NCBI RefSeq assembly: GCF_963663645.1
Contig: NZ_OY760499.1
Location: 62,001-126,000 of the forward strand
Source: an uncultured Trichococcus sp.
Lineage (GTDB): Bacteria > Bacillota > Bacilli > Lactobacillales > Aerococcaceae
Length of the DNA: 64,000 bases
Reading direction: 5' to 3'
Shown here: in pieces, positions 52,611-60,429 of the stretch
How the letters are laid out: each line of letters starts with the position of its first letter
Position numbering within the stretch: the first letter of the stretch is position 1
The notes under the pieces: generated by a model
Databases searched by the model: none
Seen by the model: only the letters and a program-made list of their open reading frames with translations
Told to the model about the DNA's origin: nothing
Program-made: the position numbers and the translations under genes

Positions 52611-53360
52611 ATGGGAAATTTAACAATCCAGAATATGAACATAGCCTATCAAGGGCAGTCTGCAATCAAAAATGCAACGCTTGCTTTTGAGCCGAACAAA
52701 TTAACAGGGATCGTTGGCCCAAACGGGGCCGGAAAATCAACCTTATTGAAAGGGATCATGGGCTTGACGCCGTTAAATACTGGGGAGGTCAGTCTTTACG
52801 GCAAACCACTGAAGGACATGATGAACAAGATAGCTTATGTCGAACAGAGACAAGAAATCGACCTCTCATTTCCGATAGATGTTTTCGGAACCGTACTTTT
52901 TGGCACCTACGCCAAATTAGGTTTTTTCCAGAGACCGAAGCAAAAAGAAAAGGAATTGGCATTGAAGGCTTTAGAGAAAGTCGGCATGGCAGCTTTTAAA
53001 GATCGGCACATCAGTGAATTATCCGGTGGACAGCTGCAGCGCGTGTTCATTGCACGGGCGTTGGCTCAGGAAGCGGAATGGTTGCTGCTTGACGAACCTT
53101 TTGCCGGGATCGATGCTACAAGCGAGAAAATCATCATTGAACTGTTGAAACAACTCCGCGATGAAGGTAAATCAATCGTGATCGTGCATCATGATCTGCA
53201 TAAAGTACAGTCTTATTTTGATGATATTGTCCTGATCAATAAAGAAGTGGTTGCCAATGGTCCTGTATCTGAGGTATTTACTGCCAATAATATGGGAAGG
53301 GCTTATGGGGAAGCAATTTCCGAAATGATCAGTCTAGGGGGTGGAACAAATGTTAAATGA
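52611..53360 (+). CDS. Manganese/zinc ABC transporter ATPase
   Basis: The 249-residue ATPase has Walker A GPNGAGKSTLL, Q-loop YVEQRQEIDLSFPIDV (characteristic of metal cluster A-I ATPases), signature LSGGQLQRVFIARAL and Walker B LLLDEPFAGID. First gene of a three-gene operon; its end overlaps the permease by 11 bp. The start at 52611 has GAAAGGA. Confidence 0.93.
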   Translation: MGNLTIQNMNIAYQGQSAIKNATLAFEPNKLTGIVGPNGAGKSTLLKGIMGLTPLNTGEVSLYGKPLKDMMNKIAYVEQRQEIDLSFPIDVFGTVLFGTYAKLGFFQRPKQKEKELALKALEKVGMAAFKDRHISELSGGQLQRVFIARALAQEAEWLLLDEPFAGIDATSEKIIIELLKQLRDEGKSIVIVHHDLHKVQSYFDDIVLINKEVVANGPVSEVFTANNMGRAYGEAISEMISLGGGTNVK

Positions 53361-54207
53361 ATTCATTCAAGGACTCTTGGATTTCCAATTCCTGCAGAAC
53401 GCTTTGATCACTTCCGTTATGGTCGGGATTTCTGCCGGAATCATCGGTTCCTTCATCATCTTGCGGGGGATGTCTTTAATGGGGGATGCCATCTCGCACG
53501 CAGTATTACCTGGCGTGGCGATTTCTTACATGCTGGGGAGCAGCTATATCATCGGCGCCACGGTTTTTGGGATGGCGTCGGCCGCGCTCATCGGTTTTGT
53601 CACGAAACACAGTCGTTTAAAAAACGATACGGCAATCGGAATCGTCTTCAGCGCATTTTTTGCGCTAGGGATCATCTTGATTTCCTTCGCCAGAAGCTCC
53701 ACGGATTTGTATCATATCCTCTTCGGAAATGTTCTAGCAGTCCGGGATTCTGACATGCTGTTGACTGCCGCTGTGCTTATCATCGTCTTGATCTCAGTGC
53801 CGCTTTTCTATAAACAACTCAAACTGACTTCCTTTGCGCCGACGATTGCAAAATCATATGGTTGGAACATCAGTGCGATCAACTATGGATTAATGTTTTT
53901 GCTGACACTTGTGGCGGTGACTTCGCTTCAGACAGTCGGGACGATTTTGGTGATCGCAATGCTGATCACACCGGCTGCGACAGCCTATCAACTGACCGAT
54001 AAATTGATTGTCATGATTGTCCTGTCGACAGTGTTTGGAACCCTCAGCTCTATTGTAGGGCTTTACTTCAGCTACAGTTACAACTTGCCGTCTGGGGCGA
54101 CGATTGTCATGGCAGCAGCTGCCTTTTTCATCGTGGCATTCGTTTTTGCACCGAAGAAGGGCCTGATTGGTCAATTAAGGAAGGAGAATTTACATTATGA
54201 AGAATAA
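53350..54207 (+). CDS. Manganese/zinc ABC transporter permease
   Basis: The 285-residue ABC-3 family permease has eight or nine hydrophobic segments, with MSLMGDAISHAVLPGVAISY and VTSLQTVGTILVIAMLITPAATAYQLT as diagnostic blocks. ATG at 53350 with AGGGGGTGG just upstream; GTG at 53341 is the alternative. It overlaps the binding protein gene by 11 bp. Confidence 0.93.
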   Translation: MLNEFIQGLLDFQFLQNALITSVMVGISAGIIGSFIILRGMSLMGDAISHAVLPGVAISYMLGSSYIIGATVFGMASAALIGFVTKHSRLKNDTAIGIVFSAFFALGIILISFARSSTDLYHILFGNVLAVRDSDMLLTAAVLIIVLISVPLFYKQLKLTSFAPTIAKSYGWNISAINYGLMFLLTLVAVTSLQTVGTILVIAMLITPAATAYQLTDKLIVMIVLSTVFGTLSSIVGLYFSYSYNLPSGATIVMAAAAFFIVAFVFAPKKGLIGQLRKENLHYEE

Positions 54208-55141
54208 ATTATTGTTGCTTACGGCAGTGCTATTTGTAGGTGTTTTGGGAGGCTGCGGAAATTCTCCGGAAAGTGATTCAGGAAATACGGATGCACCAGA
54301 AACAACAGAAACCAAGCTTAAAGTGGTCTCCACCAATTCCATAATCGGCGACATGGTAGAAAAAATTGGAGGGAATCTGATTGATGCGCACAGTATCGTG
54401 CCTGTCGGGACTGACCCGCACGAATACGAACCCCTGCCGGAAGACATTCGAAAAGCCAGCGAAGCTGATATCGTGTTCTACAACGGCTTGAATTTGGAAA
54501 CTGGCAATGGCTGGTTTGACAAATTGATGGAAACTGCTGGTAAAGAAGAAAATGAGGATTACTTCGTTGTCAGTAAAAATGTCGAACCGCTGTATCTGTC
54601 GGGAAACAGTTCGCAACAAGATCCGCATGCTTGGTTGGACATTTCCAACGGCATCCGCTACATCACCGAAATCTCACGCGTCATGAGCGAAAAAGATCCT
54701 GAAAATAAAGCAGCCTATGAAGAAAATGCGGATGCTTACATTGCCGATTTGACGGAACTGGACAGCGAAGCAAAAAAAGAATTTGCTGATATCCCCGAGG
54801 AAAAGAAGCTGTTGGTGACCAGCGAAGGAGCTTTCAAGTATTTCTCCCAAGCTTACGGATTACAAGCCGCCTATATTTGGGAAATCAATACCGAAAGTCA
54901 AGGTACGCCTGATCAAATGAAGCAAATCATTGAAAAAGTCCGAGACTCTGAAGTTCCGGTTCTCTTTGTGGAGACGAGCGTCGATCCCCGAAGCATGGAA
55001 CGGTTGTCAAACGAGGTGGATCTTGCAGTTTTCAGCAATCTGTTCACGGATTCCATCGCAAAAGAAGGGGAAGACGGTGACAGCTATTACGAGATGATGA
55101 AATGGAATCTGGAAAAGATTCATGAAGGATTGAGCCAGTAA
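54197..55141 (+). CDS. Manganese-binding lipoprotein (PsaA/MtsA/EfaA type)
   Basis: The 314-residue cluster A-I protein has lipobox VLGGC (~residue 20). Metal ligands are His in TDPHEYEPLP, His in QDPHAWLDI, Glu in VTSEGAFKYFSQAYG and Asp in LFTDSIA. The third ligand is Glu where zinc proteins have His, which marks the manganese/iron-type. Contrasts with the Zn-type protein at 22318. A DtxR-family operator precedes the operon. Manganese supply fits the Mn-dependent NrdIEF. Confidence 0.93.
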   Translation: MKNKLLLLTAVLFVGVLGGCGNSPESDSGNTDAPETTETKLKVVSTNSIIGDMVEKIGGNLIDAHSIVPVGTDPHEYEPLPEDIRKASEADIVFYNGLNLETGNGWFDKLMETAGKEENEDYFVVSKNVEPLYLSGNSSQQDPHAWLDISNGIRYITEISRVMSEKDPENKAAYEENADAYIADLTELDSEAKKEFADIPEEKKLLVTSEGAFKYFSQAYGLQAAYIWEINTESQGTPDQMKQIIEKVRDSEVPVLFVETSVDPRSMERLSNEVDLAVFSNLFTDSIAKEGEDGDSYYEMMKWNLEKIHEGLSQ

Positions 55142-55234
55142 AAAAGATTCCTGCTGGCGCAGTTCTGTGCAGTTCCGGGGGTGTTTCCGGATGGGTTGCT
55201 GCTCGTTTGAAAGCAGTATGATTTGCAAAAAATG

Positions 55235-55286
55235 AAAAAAGCTTATCTACTTATCCTATAACGGAGAACGTAGGTAAGCTTTTTTC
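55235..55286 (+). terminator. Terminator of the manganese operon
   Basis: GAAAAAAGCTTATCTAC pairs with GTAGGTAAGCTTTTTTC. Confidence 0.8.
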
Positions 55287-55347
55287 GCTTTAGCTGGATC
55301 AAGGGCTATTTGGAACCGCTATAAGAATGCTTATCCTGAAAATAAGG

Positions 55348-55377
55348 TTGCTTACAATTTTAATCCTATGCTATGAT
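55348..55377 (+). promoter_or_regulatory. putP promoter
   Basis: TTGCTT and TATGAT are 18 bp apart, ~75 bp upstream of the start codon. Confidence 0.5.
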
Positions 55378-55451
55378 GGCTGAGTGAATTCATTAAATTT
55401 TAATTAAATTAGAATGATGAAACATGTCATTATTTATTTTTGGAGGTAACT

Positions 55452-57005
55452 ATGGATAAAGCATTAATTTTTATGGCGATGGCCGGCTACATGTCGATCA
55501 TCATCGGAATCGGCTTCTACTACTACAAGCGGTCGAACGAAAGCTCCGATAACTTCTTCCTGGGCGGACGCAGTCTGGGCCCTTGGGTCGCCGCAATCAG
55601 TGCAGGAGCTTCGGACATGAGCGGGTGGCTGCTGATGGGTCTTCCGGGCGTGGCTTATTGGTCAGGTTTGTCCGACGCTTTCTGGACAGCAATCGGATTG
55701 GCGGCCGGAACAGCGCTGAACTGGATCATCGTTTCGAAACGGTTGCGTCATTATTCCGAATCGGCGAGAGCGATCACGTTACCGGAATTCTTCAGTAATC
55801 GATTCCATGAGGACAAACGCGTCATCTTGACGGTTTCTTCCACATTCATCTTCGTATTCTTTTCCGTCTATGCAGCCAGCTGCTTTGTTACAGTAGGGAA
55901 GCTCTTCGCAACCTTGTTCGAAGTGCCTTACATCCCAATGATGATCGGCGGAGCGGTGTTTGTCGTATTCTACACATTCATCGGCGGATTTTTGGCGGAG
56001 AGTGTTTCTGACTTTATGCAGGGCATCATCATGATCGTGGCTTTGGCTGTTGTATTGGTAGGAGGCGTCCTGCATGCTGGTGGCCCGGGAGCGGTCATCG
56101 ATAACCTGAAGGGTATCCCAGGGTTCTTGGATTTCTTCGGCATCGCAACTCCGACCTTGGTCGACGGGGTCCAGCAGGCCGATGGCGCGTTGGCTGCTTT
56201 TGGACCTGCCGGAAAATACGGCCTGATCACAATCGCTTCGAGCATGGCTTGGGGCCTTGGGTATTTCGGTATGCCGCAAGTGCTGTTGCGCTTTATGGCG
56301 ATCCGTTCGGCTGATGAAATCAAGCAATCTCGCCGCATCGGCATCACTTGGACGATGCTTTCGCTGAGCGCTTCCGTCCTGATCGGCCTGATCGGGCGCG
56401 CGATGTTCCCGATGGCCTTGACGACAGCTTCGACATCGGAAACGATTTTCATTGAGATGTCGACGTTGTTATTCCCGCCTCTATTGGCCGGGGTCGTCAT
56501 GTCGGGCATTTTGGCGGCGACGATCAGTTCCGCGGATTCTTATCTCCTGATCGCCGCAAGTGCCTTTTCGAAAAACATCTATAAAGGCGTTCTGCGCAGG
56601 GATGCTTCAGATCAGCAAGTCATGGCGATGACGCGGATGATCCTGATTGTCTTGGCAATCGTCGGAATCATCATCGCTTTGGATGAAAATTCTGTCATCT
56701 TCACGATCGTATCCTTTGCATGGGCGGGATTCGGTGCGACATTCGGACCGTTGATGCTGTTTTCCTTGTTCTGGAAAAAAACAACGCGGCAAGGCGCTAT
56801 CGCCGGTATGTTGACAGGCGGAATCGCTGTTTTCATCTGGAAGCTTCTGATCAAACCGATCGGTGGCGTGTTCGGCATCTACGAACTGTTGCCGGCATTC
56901 ATCCTATCCTGTGTGGCGATCGGGATCTTCTCCTTGATCGGGGAAAAACCGTCAGCTGCGATGGAAGAAGAATTCGAAATGGTGAAAAGCCAGTCGAAAG
57001 CCTAA
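55452..57005 (+). CDS. putP: Sodium/proline symporter
   Basis: The 517-residue SSS-family transporter has about 13 helices. Na+/proline signatures are FFLGGRSLGPWVAAISAGASDMSGWLLMGLPG near residue 35 and FGMPQVLLRFMAIRSADEIKQSRRIG, with SGILAATISSADSYLLIAASAF near 370. It imports proline with sodium. ATG at 55452 follows TGGAGG; an earlier in-frame ATG overlaps that site. Confidence 0.95.
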   Translation: MDKALIFMAMAGYMSIIIGIGFYYYKRSNESSDNFFLGGRSLGPWVAAISAGASDMSGWLLMGLPGVAYWSGLSDAFWTAIGLAAGTALNWIIVSKRLRHYSESARAITLPEFFSNRFHEDKRVILTVSSTFIFVFFSVYAASCFVTVGKLFATLFEVPYIPMMIGGAVFVVFYTFIGGFLAESVSDFMQGIIMIVALAVVLVGGVLHAGGPGAVIDNLKGIPGFLDFFGIATPTLVDGVQQADGALAAFGPAGKYGLITIASSMAWGLGYFGMPQVLLRFMAIRSADEIKQSRRIGITWTMLSLSASVLIGLIGRAMFPMALTTASTSETIFIEMSTLLFPPLLAGVVMSGILAATISSADSYLLIAASAFSKNIYKGVLRRDASDQQVMAMTRMILIVLAIVGIIIALDENSVIFTIVSFAWAGFGATFGPLMLFSLFWKKTTRQGAIAGMLTGGIAVFIWKLLIKPIGGVFGIYELLPAFILSCVAIGIFSLIGEKPSAAMEEEFEMVKSQSKA

Positions 57006-57026
57006 CACATATGCTAGGCATAAAAG

Positions 57027-57054
57027 AAACAATCCATTTTGGATTGTTTTTTTT
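57027..57054 (+). terminator. putP terminator
   Basis: AAACAATCC-ATTTT-GGATTGTTT followed by Ts. Confidence 0.85.
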
Positions 57055-57102
57055 ATGCGCTTGAATACCGGGCGAAGGCACAACCCAATATTCAAGCCTG
57101 TC

Positions 57103-57230
57103 CTCCGGTGAACCGGATGTTCAGCGGAGGACAGCGCGAAATGCGGACCACAACTCCGACGAAGAGGGCTTCAGCGGAGGACAGCGGAGAAATCGATCTT
57201 GACCTCCGATGTGGCCCTTCTTCACCGGAG
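57103..57230. repeat. Third CTCCG/CGGAG three-hairpin block (51/50-bp spacing)
   Basis: Palindromes start at 57103, 57154 and 57204 with arms CTCCG/CGGAG and 16-17 nt interiors, often with inner GAA/TTC pairing. Spacing repeats the 51 then 50 pattern of the other two blocks exactly. It precedes the speA promoter. Confidence 0.85.
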
Positions 57231-57367
57231 TTAGGAGAAGAAAGTCGAATAGGGCTCTTTCGGTATGCGGGCGAATGCTGTGGGATTCATGAATGTTTCG
57301 AAACAACTGTTTAAGCATCGTTCGGGAAACCCAATTGAAAAAAATTATAATTTTCTATCCAAAATCA

Positions 57368-57396
57368 TTGACATATACGCTGTATTTGTATAGAAT
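57368..57396 (+). promoter_or_regulatory. speA-speB promoter
   Basis: Consensus TTGACA and TAGAAT, 17 bp apart. The predicted start near 57403 leaves a ~240-nt leader. Confidence 0.8.
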
Positions 57397-57417
57397 TTAG
57401 CTTGCATAAATTGAATA

Positions 57418-57608
57418 TCTCTTATTAATAGCCGTTGAGACGAGGGGTCGAAGATACGGTGGCAAACCAATCAATCTAATTATTTTGCAGTACAGATTGA
57501 TATTGGGTGCCCAACCTGAGCGTAGGATTATCCAAGTCCTATGAGCAATAAGAGGAAAAGCAGCTGATAGATATCGAAGCTTTCCTTTGGTTGGAGAGCT
57601 TTTTTTAT
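57418..57608 (+). promoter_or_regulatory. SAM-I-clan riboswitch-like leader with terminator
   Basis: P1 is CTCTTATT (57419-57426) with AATAAGAG (57547-57554), close to the SAM-I P1. P3 has the internal pattern GGCAAACC (57461-57468) against GGGTGCCC (57505-57512), matching the GGCAACC/GGUGCC SAM contact region, extended by a CCAATCAATCT stem. P2 is GCCGT/ACGG with a GAC/GTC hairpin whose loop GAGG can pair with CCT in J3/4. P4 is GTAGGA/TCCTAT. A terminator follows: AAGCTTTCC (57577-57585), GGAGAGCTT (57593-57601), Ts. AGGAAAAGC next to P1 can form the antiterminator. Core residues differ from the SAM-I consensus in P2. Confidence 0.55.
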
Positions 57609-57640
57609 GCCCATTTTTTATATCAAAGGGGGAAATCTAT

Positions 57641-59182
57641 TTGGCTGAAAAGGTTCTATTCAATTCAGACACTTATTTGGAAGGTCATTCCGACAAAATC
57701 ACTTACCAAATTTCTAACGTTAAAGCAAAAAATATTACACATATCAAAATGCCGCTTTTCGAAGCGCTTGTTAAATATGCGAAACAGGACGTTACACCTT
57801 TCGATGTCCCTGGACATAAAATGGGTGCGCAGATGACGCCATTTAAAATGGCAGTCGGTGATATGACGATGCAGATGGATGTCAACTCCATGAAAGAATT
57901 GGACTTGTTGAGCCATCCGCAAGCCGTCATAAAAGAAGCACAGGAATTGGCTGCAAAAGCATACAATGCCGATCAGGCCTTTTTCCTGGTGAACGGTACG
58001 ACTGTAGGCATCCAAGCGATGATCATGAGCGTGGTGGGACCGAACGATTCGATTTTGGTTCCCCGCAACTGCCATAAATCAGTGATGAGCGGGTTGATCT
58101 TGAGCGGCGCAAAGCCGATCTTCATCCAGCCCGAAATGGATTTGGCTTTCGGAATTTCTCACGGTATTTCCGTGGAACGCATCATCAAAGGCTTGGATGA
58201 AAATCCTAAAGCGAAAGCTCTTTTGGTCACGTATCCGACTTATTTCGGATCTTTGAACGATTTAGAGACGATCTGTGATATCGCACATGAACGCGGTGTT
58301 GTTGTCATCGTCGACAGTGCGCATGGCGCGCATTTGCCGTTCATGCCCGGAAAAATGAAGGATCCGATGAAAGCCGGAGCCGATGCGGTGACTTATTCCA
58401 TGCACAAAACCGGCGGATCCTTGACGCAGAGCTCCTTGATGGTGATGCAAGGCGAGCGCATTTCCGCAACAAAATTGCAAAAAGTGCTGAACATGCTGCA
58501 ATCGACAAGCGCGAACTACTTGTTGATGAGCTCGATCGATGCCGCACGCAGCGAATTGGCGATGTACGGCAAAGACCGCTACAAAAAACTGCGTCCGGTC
58601 GTCAGCGAAGCGATTGAAGCGATCGAAGCATTCGGCGACTATGAAGTATTGAAAGCCGACTACATCAAAGATAAATTTGACCAGACTTATGACTGGACCA
58701 AATTGGTGATCCGCGTGAATGATATCGGCCTGACCGGCTTCGAAGTCTACACAATCTTGAAGGAAGAATACGGCATCCAAATGGAGTTGGCTGAAGGCTA
58801 TGTCGTGATGGCAGTCATCAGCACAGCCGATACGCGCGAATCGATCGGAAGATTGGTTGATGCCTTGATGGATGTCCGCAGACGCTACAAAAAAGCAAGC
58901 CAACATTTCGATGCGCACGTCATGACTTGCAGCATCAACAAATTGGCCTGCAGTCCGCGTGACGCCTTCTATGCCGACAATGAAGTGGTCGGCATCGACG
59001 ACGCAATCGGCCGCATCAGTGCCGACTCGATCATGATCTACCCGCCAGGAATTCCGTTGATCATCCCTGGTGAAGTGATCTCCGAGGCAGTCGTGCAGCA
59101 TTACCACTACTACAATGAAACTTTAGGCAACGTCCTGACTGAGGAAAAAATGCCTCATCAGATCAAAGTCCTGAAAGACTAA
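57641..59182 (+). CDS. speA: Arginine (Orn/Lys/Arg) decarboxylase, PLP-dependent fold III/I type
   Basis: The 513-residue enzyme belongs to the Orn/Lys/Arg decarboxylase major-domain family (YaaO/SpeA of Bacillus, ~490 aa). Landmarks are TPFDVPGHKMGAQ near residue 70, NGTTVGIQAMIM, the VDSAHGAHLPF Asp/His that holds PLP, and SMHKTGGSLTQSS with the Schiff-base Lys. The C-terminal domain (~370-513) has YPPGIPLIIPGE. Agmatinase downstream points to arginine as the substrate, giving agmatine. TTG at 57641 follows AAAGGGGG; longer frames would cross the leader terminator and are rejected. Confidence 0.9.
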   Translation: MAEKVLFNSDTYLEGHSDKITYQISNVKAKNITHIKMPLFEALVKYAKQDVTPFDVPGHKMGAQMTPFKMAVGDMTMQMDVNSMKELDLLSHPQAVIKEAQELAAKAYNADQAFFLVNGTTVGIQAMIMSVVGPNDSILVPRNCHKSVMSGLILSGAKPIFIQPEMDLAFGISHGISVERIIKGLDENPKAKALLVTYPTYFGSLNDLETICDIAHERGVVVIVDSAHGAHLPFMPGKMKDPMKAGADAVTYSMHKTGGSLTQSSLMVMQGERISATKLQKVLNMLQSTSANYLLMSSIDAARSELAMYGKDRYKKLRPVVSEAIEAIEAFGDYEVLKADYIKDKFDQTYDWTKLVIRVNDIGLTGFEVYTILKEEYGIQMELAEGYVVMAVISTADTRESIGRLVDALMDVRRRYKKASQHFDAHVMTCSINKLACSPRDAFYADNEVVGIDDAIGRISADSIMIYPPGIPLIIPGEVISEAVVQHYHYYNETLGNVLTEEKMPHQIKVLKD

Positions 59183-59230
59183 GCAATCGAAACAACAATC
59201 AAATAGCATACAGTTGGAGGACGGCAGAAA

Positions 59231-60088
59231 GTGAAAAATAACATGAACATCCAGACCTTTATCGGCTGCGAATCTTCATTTGAAGAAGCATCTACTGTAT
59301 TATTCGGGATCCCATTCGACGGAACAACCAGTTTCAGGCCAGGCACGCGCTTTGCGATGCAGGCGATCCGCCAAGATTCATTCGGCTTGGAAAGTTATTC
59401 CCCTTATTTGGATCGCGATCTTGAAGAAGAGGCCATCCATGATGGCGGAGATCTGGATCTGCCTTTCGGCAACACAGAACGCGTCTTGAACGATATCGCA
59501 ACCTACACAAAAGAAGTATTGGACAGCGGCAAGAAATTTTTGATGGTCGGCGGCGAGCACCTCGTGAGCTTGCCTACCATCGAGGCTGCCTATGAAAAAT
59601 ACCCGGATCTGCATGTCATCCATATCGATGCCCACACAGATCTGCGTGAAGATTACATGGGCGAATCGCTGTCGCATGCCTCGGTCATCCGTCGTTGCTT
59701 CGACTTCCTGGGAGACGGACGCATTTTCCAATTCGGCATCCGTTCCGGTTTGAAGGAAGAATTCGAGTGGGCGAAAGAGCACACTTATATGGAGAAATTC
59801 AGCATCGACACGCTGCCGCAGATTGTGCAGCAATTGAAGGATGTTCCCGTTTATGTGACGATCGATTTGGACGTATTGGATCCAGGCACTTTCCCTGGAA
59901 CCGGCACACCTGAACCAGGCGGCATTACCTATAAGGAATTGTTGGCGGGTATCGCTGCGTTGCAGGATTTGAACCAGATCGTTGCAGCCGATGTCGTTGA
60001 ACTATCTCCGCAGTACGATCCGTCAGGCGCTTCGACCGCTATGGCCTGCAAGACTGTCAGAGAAATGCTTTTGACGCTTACTAAATAG
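59231..60088 (+). CDS. speB: Agmatinase
   Basis: The 285-residue ureohydrolase has all manganese ligands: GGEHLVS, HIDAHTDLRE with SHASV, and TIDLDVLDPGTFPGTGTPEPGG. It cleaves agmatine to putrescine and urea, completing the SpeA-SpeB route to putrescine. GTG at 59231 lies 9 nt after GGAGGA; ATG at 59243 is the alternative. Its 48-bp distance from speA indicates an operon under the riboswitch-like leader. Confidence 0.93.
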   Translation: MKNNMNIQTFIGCESSFEEASTVLFGIPFDGTTSFRPGTRFAMQAIRQDSFGLESYSPYLDRDLEEEAIHDGGDLDLPFGNTERVLNDIATYTKEVLDSGKKFLMVGGEHLVSLPTIEAAYEKYPDLHVIHIDAHTDLREDYMGESLSHASVIRRCFDFLGDGRIFQFGIRSGLKEEFEWAKEHTYMEKFSIDTLPQIVQQLKDVPVYVTIDLDVLDPGTFPGTGTPEPGGITYKELLAGIAALQDLNQIVAADVVELSPQYDPSGASTAMACKTVREMLLTLTK

Positions 60089-60098
60089 AACAAAATCA

Positions 60099-60138
60099 AT
60101 TACCCGACCTTAAAATTAATCAAGGTCGGGTATTTTTT
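60099..60138 (+). terminator. speAB terminator
   Basis: TTACCCGACCTT pairs with AAGGTCGGGTA, then Ts. Confidence 0.88.
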
Positions 60139-60364
60139 AATAAAAACAGCATCCGCAGGTCAGGATGACAAGATGCAACCAGTTTTCATTAAAAAGTAAT
60201 GAAAACGGTAACTGTTCACATGGTCGTGTCATGAAATCTATCACAAGGCAGTCATCGGTCGGCAGGGTGTATAATTGTGTTATATCAAATGTTTTTTTCA
60301 AAGTTAATATTGTTACTATCAAAAAAAAGATGCAACTAATTGTGAAAAAATGAATGAAAATGGA

Positions 60365-60393
60365 TTGTATTTAAATTAGAGTTTGATTATAAT
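60365..60393 (+). promoter_or_regulatory. gltB promoter
   Basis: TTGTAT and TATAAT, 17 bp apart, 37 bp before the ATG. The AT-rich stretch 60240-60360 before it has no clear operator. Confidence 0.7.
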
Positions 60394-60429
60394 ATCAGAA
60401 TAACATAAATAGAAAGTAGGGACGCCGAA

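Noticed and set aside
57418-57608. Lysine, guanidine-I or T-box leader before speA
   Set aside because: None of their core motifs appear; the GGCAA/GGUGCC pair and CTCTTAT P1 point to the SAM clan instead.
57587-57640. N-terminal extension of SpeA from a start inside the leader
   Set aside because: It would start in the terminator stem; TTG at 57641 has AAAGGGGG at proper distance and matches family length.
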